Notes: generated by a model not told the origin, from the letters alone. Counted from the stretch's first letter, positions 1 to 6,542 are shown. The stretch: 6,798 bases of DNA from Chloroflexota bacterium (GCA_003520455.1 DOUV01000918.1:1-6798); one strand, 5' to 3'. Numbers and translations are program-made.

Positions 1-926
1 AGCCCGCCCTCGTCGCCGAGGTCCGGCGGCAACTGCGCCGGCGGCGCTGGAGCGCCAGCGCCTTCAATGATCTGGGCGTCTGCGGCTTCCGCTTCTACGC
101 CCGCCGCCTGCTCCAGGTTCAGGCCCCCGAGGACCCCGAAGCGGGACCCGACGCTCGCCAGATCGGCTCGATCCAGCACGAGCTCCTGGAGCACACCTAC
201 CGGCGACTCGCCGCGCATGGCCTGGCGGTTACCCCGGCAACCCTCCCCGACGTGCTGCTGATCTTCGAGCAGGCGGCCGCGCCGCTGCTGGAAAGCGCCC
301 CACAACGGCACCGCTTCCACGCCACAGCCCTCTGGCCCTACCAGCAGATCGAGATCCGCAAGCGCCTGGAGCGCTTTCTCGGGTGGGAGGCTGAGCAGAA
401 CGCCCGGCGCGAAGTTGCCCCGCAGCCCTATCGCGTCGAGGTACCCTTCGGGCTCCAGGGCACCTCCCCGCTCCACCTGCCCGCCCCGTGGGGCCGGCTC
501 GAGGTCATCGGGCTGATTGACCGGATCGACCGGCTGCCCGGCGGGGTGGTGATCACCGACTACAAAAGCGGTGGCCGCGAAATCCCGGTGGATGAGATGC
601 TGGCCGCCCGCAATGTGCAGATGGCTATCTACGTTCGAGCCGCCGAAAAGCTCTTCGCCGCCGATGGGTTACCCGTGCGTGAGGCCCGCTTCGTGCACTT
701 GCGCGGCCCCAAAACCAGCGGCGAACTCGACGAGGCGACCACCGCGATCCGGGACCTCGTCGATCAGGCCGAAGCGGCCTTGACAGGCAAGCTCGCCGCC
801 GCCTGGGACGGCAACTTCGCAGTGCGTCTCGAGCGCTTCGAGGGCGGCAGGTGCGCGCAGCACTGCGAGTATGCCGCCTTGTGCCGCGCTCAGCGTGCCA
901 GCGACAAAGCACATGGTGAACGCTAA
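1..926 (+). CDS. addB: AddB/RecB-family PD-(D/E)XK nuclease, C-terminal part (5' end outside window)
   Basis: The reading frame is open from base 3 to a TAA at 924-926, giving 307 visible residues; the start lies upstream. What is visible is a complete RecB-type nuclease domain. An early cysteine sits in GVCGFRFYARRLL (C27), followed by the conserved G-x3-H (GSIQHE, H59), the metal-binding Asp in GLIDRIDRL (about D173), the catalytic ITDYKSG (D186, K188) and the Q-x3-Y motif QMAIY (Q206, Y210). The end carries C284-x3-C288-x5-C294. One early cysteine plus three late ones is the 4Fe-4S arrangement known from AddB and relatives, where the cluster staples the nuclease domain shut. In the family, AddB pairs with AddA to resect double-strand ends. 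The addA-like gene starting at 6543 on the same strand supports this identity. The N-terminal inactive-helicase part cannot be seen, so another Fe-S RecB-like exonuclease is possible. Confidence 0.8.
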   Translation, partial: PALVAEVRRQLRRRRWSASAFNDLGVCGFRFYARRLLQVQAPEDPEAGPDARQIGSIQHELLEHTYRRLAAHGLAVTPATLPDVLLIFEQAAAPLLESAPQRHRFHATALWPYQQIEIRKRLERFLGWEAEQNARREVAPQPYRVEVPFGLQGTSPLHLPAPWGRLEVIGLIDRIDRLPGGVVITDYKSGGREIPVDEMLAARNVQMAIYVRAAEKLFAADGLPVREARFVHLRGPKTSGELDEATTAIRDLVDQAEAALTGKLAAAWDGNFAVRLERFEGGRCAQHCEYAALCRAQRASDKAHGER

Positions 927-1040
927 ATGCATCCTCCCCATTCCTTCCCTTCAGGGGCGGGTGCCACGGAGGTATGCGCCCCCCCCGACTCCGACGTCGC
1001 CAACCGGATCTTTCTCATCGCGGGAGGATGTCAGAGTGGC
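927..1040. other. Convergent intergenic gap with structured sequence
   Basis: This gap lies between the TAA of the + strand nuclease (924-926) and the TGA of the - strand GT4 gene (1041-1043), so transcription enters from both sides. It contains a 9-bp inverted repeat near its ends (930-938 and 1022-1030), a GGGGCG/CGCCCC pair with a 17-nt loop (954-959 and 977-982), an uninterrupted run of eight C (979-986) and the 8-bp palindrome CGACGTCG (992-999). No T-run follows any stem on either strand, so a classical intrinsic terminator is not supported. A bidirectional termination structure or a small element remnant remain possible. The short + strand frames crossing it run antisense into the GT4 gene and are not credible genes. 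Confidence 0.45.
930..1030. repeat. 9-bp inverted repeat pair bracketing the convergent gap
   Basis: CATCCTCCC at 930-938 is the exact reverse complement of GGGAGGATG at 1022-1030, with 83 nt between the arms. The match does not extend inward or outward, and no flanking target-site duplication is visible. The arms nearly coincide with the limits of the gap. The repeat is real; its function (closing stem of a long folded terminator, miniature element ends, or chance) is inference. Confidence 0.5.
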
Positions 1041-2240
1041 TCATTCCGTTCGGCCCGTCGCCAAACGCTCGAGGAGGGAATAATAGAGCGCTTCGTAACG
1101 CCGAAGCATCGTGCTCAGGTCATGCCGTTGGACGATCGCCAGGCTGGCTGCACCCATCGCGGCCCAACAGTCCCGCCGGTCGACCAGTTCGGCCATCCGC
1201 CGGGCGGCATCCTCGATATTCCCGGCCTGGAACAGGTATCCGTTGACATCGTGTTCCACCAACTCCGGCAACGCCCGAGCGTCCGACGCCAGGAGGGGCC
1301 GGCCGGTGGCCATGGCCTCCAGCGTGGCAATACTTTCCAACTCGGCCTCACTGGGCATCGTAAAAATGTCTGCACTGTTGAGGAGAGCCGGCAAATCCTC
1401 ACTGGGCACATACCCGGTGAATACCACGCGCCGCCCCAGTTTCAACTGTGACGCGAAGGCCAGCAGCCCCGCCAGGTCCCGCCCCCGACCTGCAATTGCC
1501 AGTTGCACGTCATCGCGCTGCAGGCGATAAAGCGCCTGGAGAAGAACGTCCAACCGTTTTTCGCGCGCAATGCGGCCCACGTAGAGCAAGATCGTGCGTT
1601 GGGGGTCCAGACCGTACCGCAAGCAGATCTCGGTCCGGTTCACGTGGGGGTCCGGGCGAAAACGGTCCACATCCACACCGCACGAGATCGCGCGTACCGG
1701 CACCTGGAGAGCGTGTCGGCGCAGAATGGTGGCTGCCGTCTCGGTCGGGGCCGTGGCCAGATCCAGGCGGTTAAAGACATCCAGCACCATCTTCCAGAGG
1801 AGACGATCGAGCAAGGCCCGACCTTGCTCGAAACGTGAGACGATCGGCACATACGGCGTAATGTTTTCTGGGAGGAAGTGGTTGGTGCCGATCAGCGGAA
1901 TGCCGCGTTTGAGCGCCGCACGGAGAACACCCCGACTCAAGGGGTAGTGATCCTGAATGTGGACAATCTCCGGCCGAACCGTGTCAAGCAGAGGGCCGGC
2001 CTCGGCACCAGCTCGAGGTGGCACAAAGACATCACCGTAGAGAGGGGTGAGGGGGAGCGCTGTGATCGCCTGGAGACACACATTGTTCTGCGATGTGGCG
2101 TAGGCGCGGCCGCGATCCGAAGGGACGATCACCGTTACTTGATGGCCGGCCCGCGCCAGGCCTTCCGCGAGATGGACGGTGAACCTCCCCTGGCCGTTGA
2201 GCGTGGGATCGTAGGTATGTCCTGCAATAACGATGCGCAT
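1041..2240 (-). CDS. GT4-family glycosyltransferase, diacylglycerol-glucosyltransferase-like
   Basis: This gene encodes a 399-residue retaining glycosyltransferase of GT-B fold, the usual length for family GT4. The N-terminal acceptor half starts MRIVIAGHTYDP and has the glycine-containing loop NGQGRF (15-20). GTNHFLPENI at 118-127 resembles the motif of bacterial diacylglycerol glucosyltransferases and related lipid glycosyltransferases. The C-terminal donor half has SCGVDVDRFRP (186-196), VGRIAREKRLD (221-231; Arg223 and Lys228 are expected to contact the nucleotide-sugar phosphates) and the E-x7-E motif at E300/E308, followed by MATGRPLLAS. No transmembrane segment is evident, so peripheral membrane attachment on the cytoplasmic face is likely. 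It is last in the four-gene cluster, 83 nt after the membrane protein. GGTGAG, 12 nt before the ATG, is a weak ribosome site. The donor sugar and exact lipid acceptor cannot be read from the sequence; a lipid acceptor is inferred from the motif and neighbours. Confidence 0.85.
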   Translation of the reverse strand: MRIVIAGHTYDPTLNGQGRFTVHLAEGLARAGHQVTVIVPSDRGRAYATSQNNVCLQAITALPLTPLYGDVFVPPRAGAEAGPLLDTVRPEIVHIQDHYPLSRGVLRAALKRGIPLIGTNHFLPENITPYVPIVSRFEQGRALLDRLLWKMVLDVFNRLDLATAPTETAATILRRHALQVPVRAISCGVDVDRFRPDPHVNRTEICLRYGLDPQRTILLYVGRIAREKRLDVLLQALYRLQRDDVQLAIAGRGRDLAGLLAFASQLKLGRRVVFTGYVPSEDLPALLNSADIFTMPSEAELESIATLEAMATGRPLLASDARALPELVEHDVNGYLFQAGNIEDAARRMAELVDRRDCWAAMGAASLAIVQRHDLSTMLRRYEALYYSLLERLATGRTE

Positions 2241-2323
2241 GTTGAACGGCTTCTCACCGCAATAGTTCTATCTCCGGGTGCGTCGCCCTTTGAGAATCGA
2301 GCGGTTCGGCCTGAATTCCAGGC

Positions 2324-3412
2324 TCAATCTGGCTCGCCCTCGGTCTTGAGTCCCTTTTCCGTCTGCTTTTCACCCGTTTGAGGACGACTCTCGGCGCCAA
2401 ATGATCTCACCTTCCGCAAGAAGAAGAACCCAATCAGTAACGGCAGCCAGAAGTTAAGCCCTCGGAAGGCCAGGGAGATTACGACCGCTTTTGTCTTGGG
2501 TATCCCTGCCGCCGTGAACACGAGCGTCATAATGGCCTCTACGGCCCCGGCACCCTGGAAGACCGAGACAACGAAAAATACAATGCCCATGCCGAAAGCT
2601 GCCAGGAGGATTCCTATCGCCACGGTTTGCTGAAAGGCCAGAAAGAGCATGTACAGACCGGCGAGGTTCACGATATGCAGAAACATCGCCGCGGCGAGGG
2701 CCAGGCCGAGCTGGTTCGGATGCTCGGCAATTGCCGCGGTCGCATCGCAGAGCTGGTCGGCGTTTTGAGCGGCCCAATCGTCAGACAGAAGGTTCGGATG
2801 GTTGAACCAACTGCCCACCTGGCTGATTCTGCGGTGCAGCCAGCCGAGCAGGCGGCGCAGTTGCTGCGGTCGCCACCGAGCTAGCAAGAGTGCGCCGATG
2901 AGGATTCCAATAAACAGGAAAAAGATCGTGACCCCGGCAATGTGATAGATCCGAAGTTCGTGTTGGATGGCCAAAAAGACCACTCCAGCGAGAACGAACG
3001 GGATCAACGTACTCAGATCAGCCACCAACACCAACACCATGCCCACGGCCGTCCGTGCGCCCGATTGACCCTGCTGAACGGCATCATCGACAAACAAAGC
3101 CGCGCCACCCGCTCCACCCGTTGGCGCGACCGCATTTACAAAGAGCGAGGCGAACAACACCGGCAGCAATCTGATCGCATCGCTTTCGACTTCCACCGTG
3201 CGAAAGCCGAACTGGTACAACTTTGCGTAGAGACCAAAGTAGAGAACGTGCAGCAGGATCGCTGCCAGGATCCACTGCCATCGGCCTTGTAGGAGCGTGC
3301 TCGCCAGACCTTTGAGGTCGGTAAAACGACTGGTGACCAACGCCACAAAGCCAATCAGCACCAACAATAACAGCACGCGGCGACCACGGAGGCCAGGTTT
3401 GGAGTCACTCAC
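2324..3412 (-). CDS. Flippase-like integral membrane protein (UPF0104 / LPG-synthase TM family, HpnL-like)
   Basis: Read from the GTG at 3412, this is a 362-residue polytopic membrane protein with hydrophobic stretches at about 13-28, 47-66, 79-95, 121-150, 157-178, 236-257, 264-284 and 307-333. It carries the family's conserved loops NAVAPTGGAGG (93-103) and FQGAGAVEAIM (285-295), equivalent to the usual P-G-G-x-G-x-x-E turn. It has no C-terminal aminoacyl-transfer domain, so it is not a full MprF enzyme. The tail (340-362) is hydrophilic and rich in Lys and Glu. HpnL, found in hopanoid loci, belongs to this family, and the adjacent HpnI and HpnK homologues make an HpnL-like role plausible: moving or positioning a glycolipid. 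Transport has not been shown for most members. The GTG start lies 4 nt past the stop of the upstream gene and leaves a short basic leader before the first helix. An ATG at 3493 would give 389 residues but overlaps the upstream gene by 77 nt. Confidence 0.8.
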   Translation of the reverse strand: MSDSKPGLRGRRVLLLLVLIGFVALVTSRFTDLKGLASTLLQGRWQWILAAILLHVLYFGLYAKLYQFGFRTVEVESDAIRLLPVLFASLFVNAVAPTGGAGGAALFVDDAVQQGQSGARTAVGMVLVLVADLSTLIPFVLAGVVFLAIQHELRIYHIAGVTIFFLFIGILIGALLLARWRPQQLRRLLGWLHRRISQVGSWFNHPNLLSDDWAAQNADQLCDATAAIAEHPNQLGLALAAAMFLHIVNLAGLYMLFLAFQQTVAIGILLAAFGMGIVFFVVSVFQGAGAVEAIMTLVFTAAGIPKTKAVVISLAFRGLNFWLPLLIGFFFLRKVRSFGAESRPQTGEKQTEKGLKTEGEPD

Positions 3413-3416
3413 TCGA

Positions 3417-5270
3417 TCAAGACTCTTGCGGCGCCGCCTGACCGCGGTGGCTGTGAAGATCGACCGTGGCAGGCGCCCCTTCGCGCTCAACATGACTTTC
3501 GGTCAGATCAGAAGGCCGCTCTTTTCTGTACCTGCGAATCAGCGCTTCTCGGGAGATCCAGAATCGATAGCGTTTCAGGTTCCGGGGGCTCTTGCCTTTC
3601 AGGCTGCCCCGGTTGAAGACCCAGATCAGGACCAGCGTGTAGATGTTCTCCCAAAACTCAGTGAAGCGCTGCCAGGGTCCACCCCCAAGATCGCGGTCCG
3701 CCAGATGGAACCCCCAGTGCTCCACGACGTGAGCCATCTGCACCCGTCCATCCCGGCTCTCGAAAGCCATCTCGCCTCGAAAGGCCTGGATCCCCTGGAA
3801 CTGAGGAGCACTTTCGACATAAGCAGCCAGTTCGCCCAACGAGCGGCGCATCCGTCGCTGGATGGTGCGGCCCCAGGCCAGGTCCGGCCCCGTCGTGGGC
3901 ACCGGCGGGATACGCTCGTTCCAGAGGTGCAACTCGCCGACTCGCTCCCCACGGCAGACAGGGGTGCCGTCGGAGAGGGTCAGGTCACGGTCGCTCTTGC
4001 CAATCGCCAGCCGGAAGAGGCAATCTTCGTCGTGGCTGAACTCGTAGATGTGGTAGTACCGCCGCAGCAGGGCATCCACTCCTCGTACCGTCCTCGCCAA
4101 CACCACTGGGTATCCCTCCTCTCGGACCTGCCGCCCACCGGATGGGAGCGGCTCCAACCGGCCGTCGGACCGCAGGCGAAACCGCTCGCCGCGCCAGACG
4201 ACGTGCCGGCCCGCCGCGCCGGCGCACCAAACCAGGGCACTCAGCATATCCCGCACGGGGAGCCAGAACAGCCAGCGTCGCACCACCTGGTTCGCGGTGT
4301 CCCCGGTGATCGACCAGGCGACCAGCCAGCGCAGAAGCACAGAGATTGCCAGGGACAGGCTGGCCAGGGGAGCGAAGCCGGTCAGCAGGCCCAGGATGAC
4401 AGCGAGCGGCGTGCTGAAGGTGAGCAGCATGCCTGGAAATTCGAAGGGGCGGCTCACGCGGGTGCACTGCGCCCAACGCACCTCCCGATCCCACTGCTCT
4501 CGAAAGGTCGTCGCACCGAGAACACAGGTCACAACGTAGTTCGACAGGTGCACCCGGCGCCCCAGGCGGGCCATGCGCGCACCCAGTTGGTAATCGTCCG
4601 CGAGATACTCGGCCACGGCAGCGAAGCCGCCGAGCCTGGCCAGGTCGCGGCGCCGCACCGCGATCGTGGCACCCAAGGCAAAACGCATGCTGAGGACCTT
4701 GCGGGCCACCAGTACCGAAGGGAGGAACGTGACGCCCATATACAGCGCCTCGAGTTTGGCAGTGAGCGTCACGGGGCGCTCGCCTCGGTAGGGACAGGTG
4801 ACCAGCCCGACGCCCTCGTCGGCGAGTGGAGCGACGACCCGGCGCAGGTAATCGCGTGTCACCCGCATGTCGCTGTCGCTGACCACCAATACCTCGTGGC
4901 GGGCTTTGGCCGTCAGCGAGTGCAGGAGGCTCGCCTTGCGATTCACTTGAGTGGCCGGCGATACACTCAACCGAATGCTTCGGTGGGGGAAGTCGCGTTG
5001 GAGGCGTTCCACAACTGCGATGACCGGGTCATCGGGGTCGGAGACGCCGAAGAGCAGCTCGAAGTCGGGATAATCCTGCTGACAGAAGCTGGCAAAGTTC
5101 TGGTACGCCTGAACGTCCAGCCCTTTGACCGGCTTGAGGATCGAGACCGGCGGCGTGAAATCTTGATCCGGCTCGGGAGCGGCCGTGAAGAACGTATGGA
5201 CCAGCCACCAGGCGACCAACCAGTAAATCCAACTGACGGCGATCAGCGTGAAGAGGAACTGGATCAACAT
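3417..5270 (-). CDS. hpnI: HpnI-type GT21 glycosyltransferase fused to a C-terminal YkoP-like domain
   Basis: This gene encodes 617 residues. Residues 1 to about 375 match the HpnI/ceramide-glucosyltransferase pattern: an N-terminal membrane helix (about 4-26), PVSILKPVKGLD (41-52), GVSDPDDP (75-82, D1), SDSDMRV (131-137, D2), YLRRVVAPLADEGVGLVTC (141-159), LADDYQLG (223-230, D3), R-x2-R-W at 262-266, then membrane helices near 281-299, 303-321 and 335-353. All GT21 catalytic motifs are present. HpnI adds N-acetylglucosamine to bacteriohopanetetrol in characterised hopanoid producers. Classical HpnI proteins end after the last membrane helices. Here about 240 residues follow, including LSDGTPVCRGERVGELHLWN (432-451) and a hydrophobic stretch (543-553) before a basic segment. 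This resembles the YkoP-type domain seen with glycosyltransferases and polysaccharide deacetylases, an assignment from memory. The ATG has GAGG 8 nt upstream, overlapping the hpnK stop codon, which suggests translational coupling. Confidence 0.8.
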   Translation of the reverse strand: MLIQFLFTLIAVSWIYWLVAWWLVHTFFTAAPEPDQDFTPPVSILKPVKGLDVQAYQNFASFCQQDYPDFELLFGVSDPDDPVIAVVERLQRDFPHRSIRLSVSPATQVNRKASLLHSLTAKARHEVLVVSDSDMRVTRDYLRRVVAPLADEGVGLVTCPYRGERPVTLTAKLEALYMGVTFLPSVLVARKVLSMRFALGATIAVRRRDLARLGGFAAVAEYLADDYQLGARMARLGRRVHLSNYVVTCVLGATTFREQWDREVRWAQCTRVSRPFEFPGMLLTFSTPLAVILGLLTGFAPLASLSLAISVLLRWLVAWSITGDTANQVVRRWLFWLPVRDMLSALVWCAGAAGRHVVWRGERFRLRSDGRLEPLPSGGRQVREEGYPVVLARTVRGVDALLRRYYHIYEFSHDEDCLFRLAIGKSDRDLTLSDGTPVCRGERVGELHLWNERIPPVPTTGPDLAWGRTIQRRMRRSLGELAAYVESAPQFQGIQAFRGEMAFESRDGRVQMAHVVEHWGFHLADRDLGGGPWQRFTEFWENIYTLVLIWVFNRGSLKGKSPRNLKRYRFWISREALIRRYRKERPSDLTESHVEREGAPATVDLHSHRGQAAPQES

Positions 5271-5280
5271 CGGTCTTGCC

Positions 5281-6123
5281 TCAGGCCTGTTTCAGAGTAC
5301 GATAGGTTGCCAACCGCAGGCCTCGTTCCTGGAGAACCTGTCGCACGGTTGGACTGAGGAGGGTCGCCAGATCACCTGGGTTGGGACCGAGCGCTCCGTC
5401 CTCAGGGCCGGTCGCCGGGTGGAAGTAGAGCTCCGCCGAGGGCACGTTCAGACGGCGCAGCACCGTCACGACGTAGTCTTCCCGCATCTGCCCGCTCTGC
5501 ATCAGGCCGTACACCCGCTGAGCGACGGTCAGAGGGTGGCCTTGCAGACGACGGTGACACCACCGGGAGAGCAATCCAAAGATGACGGCCCACGCCGCTT
5601 TCGTCGCCGCTCGTCGCCGGTCGCAGCGTAGACTCAGCCAGATATCATCGCGAGGCAGACGGAGACCACAAGCCCCGTATTGCTCTGCGAGGGGCAACAA
5701 GAGGCCGAACACCGTTGGGTGCATGTGCATGTGGAGGTGGCTGTCCACGTGAGAGAGAGGCAGACCCGTGGCAGCAAAGCGGTCAAACTGGGCTGCCAGT
5801 TCCCGGGCAAGTTCCTGCTTCGCTCTGTTCATGAGGAAGTAGCGCAGGCCGGTTCGCACCGGGTCCCGGGGGAACCACCCCCGGCCATCCACCAGATGCG
5901 GGATCTCGTTGGGAGGCAATACCGCGCGGCCGGCCACGACGACCACGTGCAGCCCGACTGCCAGGGTCGGTGTCTCCCTGGCGAGAGCCACAGCCGCCTC
6001 CACTGCGTCCCCGGCAACCATGAGGCTGGCACTGGTCAGGACGCCCTCGCGGTGGGACTGCATCACGGCCGCGTTGATGGCAGCCGAGCGTCCGAAGTCG
6101 TCGGCATTCAGGATCACTTGCAT
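5281..6123 (-). CDS. hpnK: HpnK-type YdjC/ChbG-family carbohydrate deacetylase
   Basis: Read from the ATG at 6123, the product has 280 residues, the usual length for HpnK. It begins MQVILNADDFGRS, the metal-binding Asp-Asp of YdjC/ChbG deacetylases (D8, D9). It continues with EGVLTSASLMVAG (26-38), VGLHVVVVAGRAVLPPNEIP (57-75; His59), HVDSHLHMHMHP (125-136) and ELYFHPAT (231-238). The sequence around the second and last motifs and LLSPTVRQVL (255-264) look specifically like HpnK rather than ChbG. HpnK removes the N-acetyl group from N-acetylglucosaminyl-bacteriohopanetetrol, leaving glucosaminyl-bacteriohopanetetrol. It is the first gene of the - strand cluster, with hpnI 10 nt downstream. 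The open frame extends to an ATG at 6318, but those 65 residues are unlike the family and precede the conserved start, so they are treated as 5' untranslated. The ribosome site before 6123 is weak. The lipid substrate here is inferred from family and neighbour. Confidence 0.85.
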   Translation of the reverse strand: MQVILNADDFGRSAAINAAVMQSHREGVLTSASLMVAGDAVEAAVALARETPTLAVGLHVVVVAGRAVLPPNEIPHLVDGRGWFPRDPVRTGLRYFLMNRAKQELARELAAQFDRFAATGLPLSHVDSHLHMHMHPTVFGLLLPLAEQYGACGLRLPRDDIWLSLRCDRRRAATKAAWAVIFGLLSRWCHRRLQGHPLTVAQRVYGLMQSGQMREDYVVTVLRRLNVPSAELYFHPATGPEDGALGPNPGDLATLLSPTVRQVLQERGLRLATYRTLKQA

Positions 6124-6275
6124 TTCGAGTCCGATGAGTCCCAGGCCTGCGATTCGCGGCGCGACCGGGATGGCCTGCGCGCGATCGGGTTCCCGGCACA
6201 CAAGCATTGAGAGATTGAGATTCTCGGGGTCGTGTTTGGTCCGCGAATTGGCCTGCACTCTCCAAGAGAGGCAGC

Positions 6276-6303
6276 AGTATGACACTGGATTGGCGCACAC
6301 CAA
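6276..6303 (-). promoter_or_regulatory. Candidate sigma-70-type promoter for the hpnK cluster
   Basis: On the - strand, TTGGTG (6298-6303) and CATACT (6276-6281) are separated by 16 nt, and TGT directly before the -10 box gives an extended -10. The boxes match consensus at 3/6 and 4/6 positions. Transcription would begin near 6268, leaving a leader of about 145 nt before the hpnK start. This was found by eye and not tested against background. Confidence 0.28.
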
Positions 6304-6358
6304 CATGATGGCGAGCAATCACAAGGACAGGCCTCTCCCGGCGGTTACAGCATAAAGC

Positions 6359-6387
6359 TTGCCGTCGACATCACCGGTCAATAGGAT
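6359..6387 (+). promoter_or_regulatory. Candidate promoter for the addA-like gene
   Basis: TTGCCG (6359-6364) and TAGGAT (6382-6387) are separated by the ideal 17 nt; each matches the sigma-70 consensus at 4/6 positions. The predicted start near 6394 leaves about 149 nt before the ATG at 6543. The inverted repeat at 6387-6399 would cover the start site. If genuine, the addA-like gene is transcribed separately from the nuclease gene at the left edge. Confidence 0.3.
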
Positions 6388-6399
6388 CGCAGTCTGCGA
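6387..6399. repeat. Operator-like inverted repeat TCGCA-N3-TGCGA
   Basis: This is a perfect 5-bp inverted repeat with a 3-nt centre (GTC). It begins at the last base of the candidate -10 box and covers the predicted start site of the addA-like gene, a position where a repressor could act. It does not match the GAAC-N4-GTTC LexA/SOS type. A chance 5-bp inverted repeat is not rare in 400 nt, so the interest comes from its position. Confidence 0.25.
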
Positions 6400-6542
6400 A
6401 AGCCAGATTGATCCCTGCGCGTGCTCCGGCCGGGTTCACATTCGTTTCATCGAAAGCCGGAAAGCGCCCACAAAAATCTTAATGCTGGCCGGGGCCCGGA
6501 CACAAGCAAAGTGTCAAGATTTGGAACGCGAGCGAAGCACCC

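Larger units (their letters stand above)
6319..6432 (-). pseudogene. Possible remnant of a PQQ-like beta-propeller gene
   Basis: A - strand frame between two TGA codons, ending at 6319-6321, contains ILLTGDVDGKLYAVTAGRG. The pattern of hydrophobic strand, G-x-x-D-G-K-L-Y-A-V and a glycine turn is typical of one blade of PQQ-type (YncE/BamB-like) beta-propellers. Only about 38 residues are open, there is no ATG, and no further blades are visible upstream. It could be the eroded end of a gene once located here, or a chance resemblance. Confidence 0.2.
6124..6542. other. Divergent intergenic region between hpnK and addA
   Basis: This is a 419-nt gene-free stretch from which the lipid cluster reads left and the addA-like gene reads right. 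It has lower GC than the repair genes. Contents: an 8-nt direct repeat ATTGAGAG/ATTGAGAT (6206-6221), candidate promoters on both strands, an inverted repeat TCGCA-GTC-TGCGA (6387-6399), the palindrome CCGGCCGG (6426-6433), an inverted repeat GACAC-N7-GTGTC (6499-6515), and a short - strand frame resembling a beta-propeller repeat (6319-6432). No tRNA or other known RNA was recognised. I see no convincing complete gene here. Confidence 0.6.

Noticed and set aside
974..1246. + strand ATG preceded by GGAGGT, suggesting a small gene
   Set aside because: The ribosome-site-like sequence abuts the ATG with no proper spacing, and the frame soon becomes antisense to the GT4 gene.
927..1451. 174-codon + strand frame following the nuclease gene
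   Set aside because: Most of it is antisense to the GT4 gene, which has a full set of GT4 motifs; the translation resembles no family.
2309..2323. Hairpin GCCTG-AATTC-CAGGC directly after the flippase-like gene stop, as a terminator
   Set aside because: The stem is only 5 bp and no T-run follows on the - strand; the GT4 gene follows in the same direction, so read-through is more likely.
3428..3437. 10-bp palindrome GCGGCGCCGC
   Set aside because: It lies within hpnI coding sequence in a GC-rich context and has no loop; expected by chance at this composition.
3297..5357. 686-codon open frame on the + strand
   Set aside because: It lies antisense to hpnI and crosses into hpnK and the membrane-protein gene. 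Its translation has no recognisable motif and is low-complexity, whereas the - strand frame has complete GT21 motifs.
6124..6318. 65-residue N-terminal extension of HpnK from an upstream ATG
   Set aside because: The extension has no family resemblance; HpnK/YdjC proteins begin a few residues before the Asp-Asp motif, as the ATG at 6123 provides.
6499..6515. GACAC-N7-GTGTC inverted repeat before the addA-like start as a riboswitch or operator
   Set aside because: Arms of 5 bp with a 7-nt loop are common by chance, and nothing nearby supports a known leader structure.
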